DNA of 64,000 bases from Acidimicrobiaceae bacterium (lineage in GTDB: Bacteria; Actinomycetota; Acidimicrobiia; Acidimicrobiales; RAAP-2): contig PMOQ01000075.1 of assembly GCA_003161255.1 (NCBI GenBank), positions 1-64,000 of the forward strand, written 5' to 3'. Of this stretch, positions 25,231 through 33,822 are shown piece after piece; position 1 is the first letter of the stretch, and the number at the start of each line of letters is the position of its first letter. Under the pieces are notes generated by a model, which saw only the letters and a program-made list of their open reading frames with translations, had not been told where the DNA came from and ran no database searches. Both the position numbers and the translations under genes were made by a program.

Positions 25231-26727
25231 TCACGCCAGCTCGGTCTCGGGGAGGATCGCGAGCAGCGGCTCGCCAGCCGGCGCCGGCGCGCGGCGGATC
25301 AGCGTGAAGGCGGCGACGCCGGCAAGCGCGAGGGCGACGGCGCTGAACGTGAACGCCGTCGTGTACCCGTGCACGTCGCCGGCGGCGACCGACGCCGCCG
25401 AGGTCCCATGGGCTGCCAGGTAGCCGACCGTCGCGGTCGAGGCGATCGTGTTGCTGAGCGCGGCGCCCATGGTGCCGCCGGTCTGCTGGGTGCTGTTGAG
25501 CAGCGCGCTCGCCACGCCCGCGTCCTCGGCGTTCACCCCGACGAGCGCGGTGCTGTTCATCGCGACGAACGTCATGCCCATGCCGATGCTCGTGATGATC
25601 TCTGCGGGCAGCGCGACGGACAGGTACGCCGAGTGCACGCCGATCCTGGTGAAGAGCCCGAGTCCGATGGTCCCGAGCGCGATGCCCGTCGTGAGGACCG
25701 TGCGCGGGCCGAGCTGCGGCAGGACGCGCCCCGCGATCGTCGCGCCGATGACGATGCCGATCGAGAACGGGATGAACGCAAGGCCCGTCTTCATCGCGGA
25801 GAACCCGAGCGTGCCCTGGAAGTAGTACGTGAGGGACAGGAACGTGCCGAGCAGCGCCACGCCGACGAGCAGCGACGAGAGGAACGAGCCGCCCCGGTTG
25901 CGCTCGAGCACCACGCGCATGGGCAGGAGCGGGTGGGCGGTCCGAAGCTCGATCGCCACGAAGGCGCCGAGCAGCAGGGCCGCGGCGCCAAAGAGGCCGA
26001 GCGTGAGGGAGGCGGCCCACCCGTGCGTGTCGGCGGTCGTGAAGCCGTAGACCAAGGCGAGGAGCCCCAGCGTGACCGTGACCGCCCCGGGCACGTCGTA
26101 GCCGTGTCGCGTCGAGCTCTTCGACTCGGTGACGACGCGCGCCGCACCGATCGCCGCGATGATCGCGATCGGGACGTTGATGAGGAGCGTCCAGCGCCAC
26201 GAGGCGTACTCGGTGAGCGCGCCGCCCAAGATGAGCCCGACGGCCGCGCCCGCGCCGGAGATCCCGCCGTAGACGGCGAACGCCCGTGCGCGCTCCTTCG
26301 ACTCGTGGAAGGCGACCGTGAGCAGCGAGAGGGCCGCCGGCGCCATCACGGCGGCGAACGCGCCCTGCAGGGCTCTCGCACTGAAGAGCGTCGCGGCGTT
26401 CTGTGCGAGGCCTCCGAGTGCAGAGGCGCCCGCGAAGCCGATGAGGCTGACCATGAACATGCGCTTGCGGCCCACGTAGTCCGCGATCCGCCCACCGAGG
26501 AGGAGCAGCCCGGCGAACGAGAGGGTGTAGGCGGTCAGCATCCACTGGCGGTTGGCAATCGAGATGTGCAGGGACCGCTGGGCAGACGGCAGCGCGATGA
26601 CCACGACCGACGCGTCAAGCACGACCATGAGCTGGGCGATCGCGATCACCGCGAGCGCCCGGAAGCGCCGAGGATCGAGGGGTTCGGACGGGGCCTGCGT
26701 CACGTCGCGCTCAAGGGTTGCGGTCAT
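25231..26727 (-). CDS. MFS drug exporter, DHA2 (14-helix) type
   Basis: 498 residues from the ATG at 26727, which has AGGAGG 7 nt upstream. Motif D1 LMVVLDASVVVIALPS in helix 1, motif A GGRIADYVGRKR in loop 2-3, motif C-like GGISGAGAAVGLILGGALTEYASWRW in helix 5, all typical of EmrB/QacA exporters. It pumps cationic or amphiphilic compounds out with proton antiport. It is divergent from a TetR gene across 108 bp that hold a palindromic operator. A paralogue with the same arrangement is at 40047-41606. Confidence 0.9.
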   Translation of the reverse strand: MTATLERDVTQAPSEPLDPRRFRALAVIAIAQLMVVLDASVVVIALPSAQRSLHISIANRQWMLTAYTLSFAGLLLLGGRIADYVGRKRMFMVSLIGFAGASALGGLAQNAATLFSARALQGAFAAVMAPAALSLLTVAFHESKERARAFAVYGGISGAGAAVGLILGGALTEYASWRWTLLINVPIAIIAAIGAARVVTESKSSTRHGYDVPGAVTVTLGLLALVYGFTTADTHGWAASLTLGLFGAAALLLGAFVAIELRTAHPLLPMRVVLERNRGGSFLSSLLVGVALLGTFLSLTYYFQGTLGFSAMKTGLAFIPFSIGIVIGATIAGRVLPQLGPRTVLTTGIALGTIGLGLFTRIGVHSAYLSVALPAEIITSIGMGMTFVAMNSTALVGVNAEDAGVASALLNSTQQTGGTMGAALSNTIASTATVGYLAAHGTSAASVAAGDVHGYTTAFTFSAVALALAGVAAFTLIRRAPAPAGEPLLAILPETELA

Positions 26728-26781
26728 GGGGTGCCTCCTGGGTGGTGCTCGGGTCCAGCGCCCGCTACAATCGGAGAGCTG

Positions 26782-26812
26782 GTTCCACTTACTATACGGA
26801 ACGATGGTTCCG
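26782..26812. promoter_or_regulatory. TetR-type operator between divergent MFS and TetR genes
   Basis: GTTCC-N11-GGAAC (26782-26802) overlaps a perfect CGGAAC-gatg-GTTCCG (26797-26812). The spacer holds TACTATAC, a plausible -10 region for one or both divergent promoters, so binding would block RNA polymerase. The layout TCC-N11-GGA-N8-TCC is repeated almost exactly at 41654-41680 before the paralogous pair. Confidence 0.7.
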
Positions 26813-26835
26813 CTTGTCAACCGAGGGGACGCGTC

Positions 26836-27444
26836 GTGCCAACCGAGCCAGATCTCGAGCGAGGCGGCCGCGGTGATCCCGAGCCCACCCGACCGCTCCG
26901 CGCCGACGCGCAACGCAACCGGGCTCGGATCCTGGCGGCCGCCGAGTCGGTCTTCGCGGCCGACGGCATCGAGGTGCCGATCGACGTGGTCGCCGAGAAG
27001 GCGGGTGTCGGCATCGGCACCGTCTACCGGCACTTCCCCACCAAAGAGCGCCTCTTCGAGGCCATCATGATCGAGCGCGTCTCGGCGCTCACGGTCGACG
27101 CGCGCGCCCGCCTCGAGACGGGCGATCCGCGCAGCGCGTTCTTCGAGTTCCTTGACTACCTCGTGTCCGAGGTCCTGATCAAGCGCGACTTGATCAGCGC
27201 GTTCGCGGTGGCCGGCGTCGAGTTCGAGGTCGTCGCCGCGGACGCGAAGCAAGAGCTCAATGCCGCGGTGGCCGACCTCTTGACCGCGGCCCAGGATGCC
27301 GGGACGGTGCGCACGGACGTGACGGGACAGATCGTGCTCTCACTCATCGGCGCGACGTGCATGGCCGCGAAGCAGCTGCACTCAGGGTCGACCGTCGACG
27401 AGATGCTCGCGGTGCTGCGCGACGGGCTGCGCGCGAACGCCTGA
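26836..27444 (+). CDS. TetR-family repressor
   Basis: 202 residues from the GTG at 26836; the 749-aa track ORF upstream is an antisense shadow of the MFS gene. The helix-turn-helix (about 20-70) has RADAQRNRARILAAAESVFAADG and the recognition part GIGTVYRHFPTKERLFEA. A C-terminal ligand domain follows. It most likely represses the divergent DHA2 exporter and itself, being released by an exported drug-like molecule. Confidence 0.88.
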   Translation: MPTEPDLERGGRGDPEPTRPLRADAQRNRARILAAAESVFAADGIEVPIDVVAEKAGVGIGTVYRHFPTKERLFEAIMIERVSALTVDARARLETGDPRSAFFEFLDYLVSEVLIKRDLISAFAVAGVEFEVVAADAKQELNAAVADLLTAAQDAGTVRTDVTGQIVLSLIGATCMAAKQLHSGSTVDEMLAVLRDGLRANA

Positions 27445-27508
27445 CGCTCCGCATCGGTGCAGTGCGCACCACCACGGATCCGCAGCGGCTCGGCGCCTTG
27501 GCCGCGCC

Positions 27509-29377
27509 CTAGGACGCGATCGCCAGTGTGGGGAGGAACACCGATCCGTTGACCGCGTGCTGGCTGAACAAGGCTGCGAGGGCGTCGGCCGACATTGGAC
27601 GGGCGAAGTAGAAGCCCTGGCAGACGTCGCAACCGAGCGACGCGAGGTCCGCGCACTGGATCACCGTCTCAACGCCTTCGGCGACAACCTGCAGGCCAAG
27701 CGTGTGCGCCAGGTCGATGATCGCCGACACGATCGCGAAGCTCGCGGGATCGTGCCCCATGTCGAAGACGAAGCCCTGGTCGATCTTCACGATGTCAAAC
27801 GGGAAGCGCTTGAGGTAGCTGAGCGACGAGTACCCCGTTCCGAAGTCATCGAGTGCAAGGAGCACGCCGAGACACTTCAGCTCGTTGAGGACCACGAGCG
27901 CCCGCTCGGCGTCATGGATGAAGACGCTCTCTGTCATCTCGAGTGTCACCAAGGTCGGGTCGGTGTTCGCACCAGCGACCACCGCAGCGACGTTGTCCGC
28001 GTAGCCCGCTGACATGAGCTGGTGCGCCGAGACGTTGATCGACACGGCGATCTGATCGACGTCGGACTCAGCGTGCTTCCAGCGGTGTCGATCGTCGCAC
28101 GCCTGTTCGAGCACCCACTGCCCGATCTCGGTGATCAGGCCACCTTTTTCCGCGACCGGTATCAGCACGGAGGGCGGGACGACGCCTTGTGCGGGGCTGT
28201 CCCACCGCAGCAGCGCCTCAACGCCGGTGACCCGCCCGTCGCCGATGTCGACCACGGGTTGATAGACGGTCCGCAACTCGCCGCGCGAGGCGGCGCCGTC
28301 GAGCTCGCGCTCGAGCTCGACGAGATGCTCCGAGCGCGCTTGTTCTTGGAGGTTGACGATCTGGTGTCGAGCCCCGCCGCGTCGCTTGGCCTGGTACATC
28401 GCCGTGTCGGCCTCCGCGATCAGGTGCTCGGAGAGCTGCTTGCCGGGTCCTGAGAACGCGATGCCGACGCTCGCAGAGATGCCGATCTCGTGCCCAGACA
28501 GGGTGAACGGCTCGGCAATCGCGGCGCCGACACGGGCGGCGATCTCACCTGCAAGCAGGTGCCCGTCGAGATCCTCGCACAGGATCACGAACTCGTCGCC
28601 CGACATGCGCGCGACCGTGTCGCCAGGACGCAGCGTCGAACTGAGCCGCTCCGCGACGGCGATGAGCAGCTCGTCGCCGACGCTGTGGCCGTACCGGTCG
28701 TTCACCAACTTGAATTGGTCGAGGTCAACGAAGAGCACCGCGGCAAGCCGATTCGTCCGGCGAGAACGGAGCATGGCGTGGTCGAGCCGTTCGAGCAGCA
28801 GTATCCGGTTCGGCAATCCAGTCAACGAGTCATGCAGGGCGATCTCACGAGAGCGAATGACCGAATCGTGAAGGTCCTCTCTGGCCTGGGCATTGTGGAG
28901 GTAGGCAGCCGCGACGTCAGCGAGCGTCTGGGCAGTCTTCATTGCCGTCGCGTTGAGCCGCCCTGTTCGGTCGCGGTAGAGATCAAGCGCTCCAAGCCGC
29001 TCGTCGCCATCGCGCAACGGGAAGGTGAAGACCGCCGCGAGACCCGCCTCGAGCGCGCGCGGCGTGAACCGTGGGAAGCGAGTCTCAGCCCGAAGATCCG
29101 CGATGGCGACGGCGCTGCCGGTTTCGAATGCCTCCAGGCACGGTCCCTCGCCGAGCTCGGTCTGCAGCCTCTCGAATTGGAGGGCCGACTCGTTCGAGGC
29201 CGCCAGATAGTGCGGGGCGACTCCTGGCGCGATGATCGTCACGCCGGCGGCCGTGATCGGCAGAACGTCAACGATTCGCACCACCAGGTGATCGAGGATC
29301 CCTTGGATGGGGAAGTCCGTCACCAACGTGTGTGCGAACTCGCTGAGGACCTCTGACAGCAGTGGCTCTTCCGACAT
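27509..29377 (-). CDS. GAF-GGDEF-EAL cyclic di-GMP signalling protein
   Basis: 622 residues from the ATG at 29377; the upstream extension is not family-like. GAF sensor domain at about 15-165 (LGEGPCLEAFETGSAVAI), GGDEF domain at about 190-345 with SGDEF in place of GGDEF (ARMSGDEFVILCEDLDG), EAL domain at about 365-605 with EALLRWDS, NVSAHQL, EMTESVF, DDFGTGYSS, KIDQGF and EGVET. All the usual EAL catalytic acids appear present, so phosphodiesterase activity is likely; SGDEF variants can be active cyclases. No transmembrane segment is visible: a cytoplasmic sensor. Confidence 0.88.
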   Translation of the reverse strand: MSEEPLLSEVLSEFAHTLVTDFPIQGILDHLVVRIVDVLPITAAGVTIIAPGVAPHYLAASNESALQFERLQTELGEGPCLEAFETGSAVAIADLRAETRFPRFTPRALEAGLAAVFTFPLRDGDERLGALDLYRDRTGRLNATAMKTAQTLADVAAAYLHNAQAREDLHDSVIRSREIALHDSLTGLPNRILLLERLDHAMLRSRRTNRLAAVLFVDLDQFKLVNDRYGHSVGDELLIAVAERLSSTLRPGDTVARMSGDEFVILCEDLDGHLLAGEIAARVGAAIAEPFTLSGHEIGISASVGIAFSGPGKQLSEHLIAEADTAMYQAKRRGGARHQIVNLQEQARSEHLVELERELDGAASRGELRTVYQPVVDIGDGRVTGVEALLRWDSPAQGVVPPSVLIPVAEKGGLITEIGQWVLEQACDDRHRWKHAESDVDQIAVSINVSAHQLMSAGYADNVAAVVAGANTDPTLVTLEMTESVFIHDAERALVVLNELKCLGVLLALDDFGTGYSSLSYLKRFPFDIVKIDQGFVFDMGHDPASFAIVSAIIDLAHTLGLQVVAEGVETVIQCADLASLGCDVCQGFYFARPMSADALAALFSQHAVNGSVFLPTLAIAS

Positions 29378-29936
29378 GGTGCCCCCAGATAACGGTGCGC
29401 TATGTGCCCGCGGGGTCTCGGCGGAGATCGATTTGTCAAGTTCAATATACCAGTTTCCTCGGCAAATGGGGGATGGATTGCGAGAGATCCGTTGGCCTTG
29501 ATACAAGAATGTTCTAGTTGTCTCACACGGTGTGCCTGCCGTTGACACACGGTGTGCCTGCCGTTGACTGTTGTCGTCACCACGTTGAGCCGGCCAAGAG
29601 GTTCAACGTCGATGACTTTTGCCTCATTGCGGGAAAGGGGCAGCAACCGTTTTCTAGTCGCCATCGCGCATGTGCGTGGTCGGGGGGAGATTGCAGTTGG
29701 GGTGGTGTTGTGTGAACTGAGCGACGATGACGCTTTGTCCCCCATACGGTCGAGAGCAGCCCGGATGGTGACATCTGCTGTAGCTGCCGCTCGATCTCCG
29801 TGCTCCAAAGGGAGCAGCCATGAGCCCGATCAAGCGGATTGATTGCGCACGCACGCCCATCGGTGTCCAGACCTCATCTCTGAGGCACGAGGAGCACCAC
29901 GTTGCCACCAAGGCATCAGCACGTCGAGCTCAAGAG
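29378..29936. other. 560-bp divergent regulatory region
   Basis: It separates the c-di-GMP gene from the WxL operon. It is visibly AT-richer than its surroundings around 29440-29520 (ttcaatatacc, tacaagaatgttctag) and contains a 22-bp tandem repeat. I see no gene of known type, although the WxL ORF can be extended to 29820. Confidence 0.5.
29524..29567. repeat. Two tandem 22-bp repeats, each with an 11-bp palindrome
   Basis: CACACGGTGTGCCTGCCGTTGA occurs twice head to tail without spacer (29524-29545, 29546-29567). Each copy contains CACAC-g-GTGTG. Two palindromes spaced by two helical turns suit cooperative binding of a dimeric regulator for the c-di-GMP gene, the WxL operon, or both. Confidence 0.7.
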
Positions 29937-30485
29937 ATGACGATGCACCCCAGCAACCATCGCGGATTGAAGTGCGTCGCGGCACTCGCGGCACTCGCCA
30001 CGGGCGCAGTTGGCGCAACCGCGCTCGCGACTGGACCAGCGTCGGCGGCAACACCCGCAAGCTTCGACATCACCGGCGGCGCGCTCTCCATCTCGACGCC
30101 GACCGTGGGCGTGTCGCTCGGGACCCAGGTGGCCAGCACGAGCCCGCTCGTCATCTCTGGACCACTTGGACTGGTCACGATCACTGACGGGCGAGGCGGC
30201 GTGACCAGTTGGATCGCGTCGGTCATCTCGACGGCCTTCACCCCAACGTCCGGGCCGGCCGATCCTGCGAGCAACGTCAGCTACGCCGCAGGTCCCTTCA
30301 CGATCTCGGGCGGGGCCACGCCGACCGGGACCGACGCCTCGGATCTCACCGGCGTCACCCCGGTCGTGTCGGTCACAAGCACGGGCATCAGCTCCGTGAG
30401 CTGGAATCCGACGATCTCGATCGCCGTACCTGGGAGCTTTGCCCCTGGGCACTACACCGCCACGATCACGCATTCCGTTGCGTGA
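29937..30485 (+). CDS. WxL-domain-like secreted cell-surface protein
   Basis: 182 residues from the ATG at 29937 (MTMHPSNHRGLK). A signal peptide (about 1-36) ends GPASAATPA. The mature part is Ser/Thr/Gly rich with SFDITGGALSI, VTITDGRG, VTSWIASVISTAFT, and a C-terminal SSVSWNPTISIAVPGSF followed by HYTATITHSVA, the layout of the WxL domain known for binding peptidoglycan in low-GC Gram-positives. The next gene encodes a WxL-interacting-type protein, which supports the call. Confidence 0.65.
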   Translation: MTMHPSNHRGLKCVAALAALATGAVGATALATGPASAATPASFDITGGALSISTPTVGVSLGTQVASTSPLVISGPLGLVTITDGRGGVTSWIASVISTAFTPTSGPADPASNVSYAAGPFTISGGATPTGTDASDLTGVTPVVSVTSTGISSVSWNPTISIAVPGSFAPGHYTATITHSVA

Positions 30486-30499
30486 CCGACTGGTGTTCG

Positions 30500-31549
30500 A
30501 TGAAGCTTCCAACCGGCGCTCCCTTGGCGATGGTGCTCGGCATCGTCGTGTTCTCGGCGGCAGTCTGCGTTGCCAGCGCAGTCCCTGCCAACGCGTCGTC
30601 GGCAACGACCGCGCGCGGTATCGGCGTCAAGCTGCTGGAACCTGCCGGGGCCATCTCGGCGCCTGGACTGGAGAGTGTCTACATCGTCGGTGATCTCCGC
30701 TCCGGGGCAACGATGACTCGCCACGTCGAGATCCTCAACTCGACAGCGTCGACGCAGCGAGTGTCCGTCTACCCGGCTGCCGCCCGCATGCACGCAGGTT
30801 CGTTCGCGATCGCAGTTGGACGCAGCGCGAATGAACTCTCGAGCTGGACCACGATGTCCAACTCATCGCTCGTGCTCGCGCCGAACACTGCCACCTCCGA
30901 CACGGTCACGATCGTGGTCCCGAGAGGCGCGCTCTCCGGCGAACGCTATGCCGTCGTCTGGGTACAGGTCTCGGCCACCAGCACGCCGACGAGCAGCGTC
31001 CAACTCGTGAGCCGGGTGGGCATCCGGATCTATCTCACCGTGGGCTCGGGCGATCCAGCCGTAGAGCCGTTCAGCATCAGCAAGCTCACGGCGGCGAGAA
31101 CAACCGCTGGCGCGCCCCTCGTCGAGGCGTCGGTGCTGAATGAGGGTGCGAGGACGGTACGCATCACTGGCCACATCGAGCTCAGCGACGGTCCGGGCGG
31201 CATCGGCATCGGTCCACTCCCCGTGAGCTCCCTCCTTGCACTTCCCCCCGGTGACGCGGGCCGGATCAGCGTGCACTTCGAGCGAGGACTCCCGCGAGGG
31301 CCGTGGCGCGCTGCGTTGTCGCTGTCAGACGGCTCCACGGGTCACGTGCGCGTGACCGAGCTCGTGTTTCCCGGGTCGGTGACCACGACATCGACACCGT
31401 GGTGGCGGCACTCTGTGCTCATCGCCGCGCCGGGGGTCGTGGTGGTCCTGGTCCTTCTCGTGTTCCTACGACGACCGTTCGCGAGGCACACGCTGCGGAA
31501 ACGACGCGCCCGGTCGTTGCGGGCGGCCGTGGAGTGGATGCGTACGTAG
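30500..31549 (+). CDS. WxL-interacting-type (DUF916-like) membrane protein
   Basis: 349 residues from the ATG at 30500, 14 nt after the WxL stop. Signal peptide (about 1-33, ending ANAS), then beta-rich domains: GLESVYIVGDLRSGATMTRHVEILNST resembles the N-terminal peptidoglycan-binding domain of WxLIP proteins, and a second Ig-like domain lies at about 190-290. One membrane segment (VLIAAPGVVVVLVLLVFL, about 310-328) and a basic tail end the protein. This topology and the pairing match WxL/WxLIP surface complexes, which hold the WxL protein on the wall. Confidence 0.65.
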   Translation: MKLPTGAPLAMVLGIVVFSAAVCVASAVPANASSATTARGIGVKLLEPAGAISAPGLESVYIVGDLRSGATMTRHVEILNSTASTQRVSVYPAAARMHAGSFAIAVGRSANELSSWTTMSNSSLVLAPNTATSDTVTIVVPRGALSGERYAVVWVQVSATSTPTSSVQLVSRVGIRIYLTVGSGDPAVEPFSISKLTAARTTAGAPLVEASVLNEGARTVRITGHIELSDGPGGIGIGPLPVSSLLALPPGDAGRISVHFERGLPRGPWRAALSLSDGSTGHVRVTELVFPGSVTTTSTPWWRHSVLIAAPGVVVVLVLLVFLRRPFARHTLRKRRARSLRAAVEWMRT

Positions 31550-31718
31550 TCGAGTCCGGTCGCGAAGGGGTCCGCTCGATGAGAACAGATCGATAGGTCG
31601 GCCCCGTCGTCCGACCGAGTTGGCCCAGATTCTCCGATTGACCAGCTCGACGAGGGGGCTGCGGGACGATCCACTGCCCGCGCGGACCCGGGCTCTCAGC
31701 TTCGTACCCGCGAGATGA

Positions 31719-32486
31719 TCATGGTTCGAGCACCGGCTCGGCATGGTCCGTGTACACGCCGCCTTCCCAGCGAACGTGCACTGCCACCTGCCCCTTCGCA
31801 TCCCCGACCGCGTCAGGGGTGTCGGGCCCCGGCATGCCGCGAACCTTGACGCTGAGTCCCGGAAGATCGAGAAAGGGCGTGAGAGAGCCGTCTTGTTCTC
31901 CTACGTAGACCGGATGTTGGCAGACGACGTCAAACACCTCGATGCCCGCGGCCGTGGAAGCAGGTACTTGACTCGGTGCCTTGAATCGGTTCGCCCCGAG
32001 GTCAATGAGCTGCCACCAGATTCGGTTCGCGTCAAAGCGAGGGGCTCCGCTGACCAAGGTGGTGTGCTTGGAGTCCGTCTTGAAATCACGGGTGATGGAC
32101 ACCTTGTCATCGCCGTACACCAGGCGAATGATCTCCAGCTTGGCATCAATGGTGCTCGTCAGCGTGCCGAGCGTCCAACACAAGGTGAGCGGTAGGAGGG
32201 GTTCGTCCTTTGAGAACGACGGGACGTCCTCCAGCAGCACCTTGAGCTGACGGTCTGACCAGTTGAGTCCGAACTTGTCGTTCCAACGTCGCAGGTTGGC
32301 GACCTGCTCGGGGGGAGCCGTGAATCGAGCCGCCGCCTCGTGCATCGGCTGGTCCGTGGACGAGTTGTCGATGATCTCTTGGAGCGCACGTCGAACGTCG
32401 TGCGGATAGAGCACGCCGCGACCAATGTCCCGGATTATCTTGTCGCACTGCGCCCTGACGGCCGCAATACCCTCGACCTCGTTCAC
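31719..32486 (-). CDS. Hypothetical protein
   Basis: 255 residues if the GTG at 32486 is used (TGAGGACGGGACC upstream); the track start at 32642 adds 52 residues. I do not recognise the family. It begins with a helical, charged segment (VNEVEGIAAVRAQCDKIIRDIG) and an alpha/beta part, with a calycin-like or beta-rich C-terminal half (WWQLIDLGANRF, VYVGEQDGSLTPFLDLPGL, HVRWEGGVYTDH). There is no signal peptide or membrane segment. It stands alone between the WxL operon (convergent) and the GAF-ANTAR genes. Confidence 0.6.
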   Translation of the reverse strand: MNEVEGIAAVRAQCDKIIRDIGRGVLYPHDVRRALQEIIDNSSTDQPMHEAAARFTAPPEQVANLRRWNDKFGLNWSDRQLKVLLEDVPSFSKDEPLLPLTLCWTLGTLTSTIDAKLEIIRLVYGDDKVSITRDFKTDSKHTTLVSGAPRFDANRIWWQLIDLGANRFKAPSQVPASTAAGIEVFDVVCQHPVYVGEQDGSLTPFLDLPGLSVKVRGMPGPDTPDAVGDAKGQVAVHVRWEGGVYTDHAEPVLEP

Positions 32487-32998
32487 GGCGGTCCCGTCCT
32501 CAGCGCGAGTGTTCGCTTGTCTCGGTCTAGTCGCACGATACCCACGAGCACGCGCAATCCAATCGAATGCTCGCCCCTCCGCGGTCCCCGTCGTCCCGAG
32601 TGGACCCGCCGAGCACGTCCCAACAGAATCCAGGAGGCACACGACGGCCCGATTGGATCACGCACACGGCGCCGAGAGGAACGATCCGTGTGTGACGCGC
32701 CTGATCGGTCGTGCTCGACGAGGCCATTAGGTTGTCGAGAGCCGAAGGCGCCCTGACCTTGCTCGCTTCTGCAGACTTGTTTCACTGCCGAGACGAAGTG
32801 GAGGACGCCAGATGCGAGTCGCCACGGCGAACCGTTGCTCGCGCCGCGTGTCGACCACGCGATGGTGGCGATCGCATCGGTCGCTGAGCGCGGGCCCGGC
32901 TGTCGGTCAGCGCCGAGTTCGCGATCGATGCGACGCTCCGCTCGTGCACCGTGTGACTCGTCGGCTCCATCGCGCTCACCGAACGCGGTGCACGTAAC
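32487..32998. other. Intergenic, no gene recognised
   Basis: About 510 bp between the divergent hypothetical gene and the first GAF-ANTAR gene. Short ORFs on both strands are Arg-rich shadows. The promoters of both flanking genes must lie here; I could not pick a convincing -35/-10 pair. Confidence 0.4.
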
Positions 32999-33736
32999 GT
33001 GCCAATCGAGCGCCTGATCGACATCTACGAGGAGTTGGCCCGACGCGGTCGCCTGGGTGCTGGCGGCCCCACGCTGTGCGTGGTCGCGGCTGAGTTCATC
33101 GGTGTCAGTGGCGCGGGTGTCGCGATCCTGCCGTCAGGCGGGCTCATGACCTCCCTGTGCACCAGCGATGGCGTGGCGCGGGCGCTCATGGATCTCGAGC
33201 TGACGGTTGGCGAGGGGCCGTGCGTCGACGCGTGCTCGTCTGACGTGGTCATCGCCGAGCCCGACCTCGACTCGCCGCAGGCGCCGGGCTGGGTCTCTTT
33301 TGCACCTCTCGCTCTCGCCGCAGGCGCACAGGCGGTCTTCGGCGTCCCGGTGCGAATCGGTGCTGTCCGCCTAGGCGCGCTGAGCCTCTACGAGCAGCAC
33401 ACCGGGTCGCTCACCGAGTCACAGTCGAGCGACGCGTACCTCATGGCGTCGGTCGTGGGTCGAGCAGTCCTTGCCCACCAAGCGGGTGCCCCTCTGGGCT
33501 CGATCGAGCACGAGCTCGCGCGCGAGAGCCCGTTTGACTATGCCGTCCACCAGGCCGCGGGCATGGTTGCCGTGCAAGGTGCCATCACCGTCGGAGAAGC
33601 ACTTTCTAGAATTCGTGCGCACGCGTTCGCAACTGAGGCCACCGCGTCGGCGCTCGCGGGTCGGATCGTCTTCCGTGAGATCGTCTTTGACGCTTTGTCT
33701 CGCGAGTGGCGAGAGACATGGACGACAACTCGATGA
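32999..33736 (+). CDS. GAF-ANTAR regulator (RNA-binding antiterminator)
   Basis: 245 residues, GTG start. GAF domain at about 25-155 with VGEGPCVDACSSDVV. ANTAR domain at about 180-232: VHQAAGMVAVQGAITVGEALSRIRAHAFATEATASALAGRIV. The typical ANTAR 'IEQAKG' is here 'VHQAAG', a divergent form. Such proteins bind paired RNA hairpins to stop termination, in answer to a signal sensed by the GAF domain. A second GAF-ANTAR gene follows 86 bp downstream on the same strand. Confidence 0.8.
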   Translation: MPIERLIDIYEELARRGRLGAGGPTLCVVAAEFIGVSGAGVAILPSGGLMTSLCTSDGVARALMDLELTVGEGPCVDACSSDVVIAEPDLDSPQAPGWVSFAPLALAAGAQAVFGVPVRIGAVRLGALSLYEQHTGSLTESQSSDAYLMASVVGRAVLAHQAGAPLGSIEHELARESPFDYAVHQAAGMVAVQGAITVGEALSRIRAHAFATEATASALAGRIVFREIVFDALSREWRETWTTTR

Positions 33737-33822
33737 CGGTCCGACTACCCTTTGACCGAGATCGACCTGCCAAAACTGCATCGTGGGGAACGATCGTGGC
33801 TGGTCGCTCATAAAGATGCCAC

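Noticed and set aside
25195-26835. N-terminal 547 residues of the 749-aa plus-strand ORF ending at 27444
   Set aside because: This part is antisense to the MFS exporter. Only the last 202 residues (from the GTG at 26836) are a TetR protein with its own start next to an operator.
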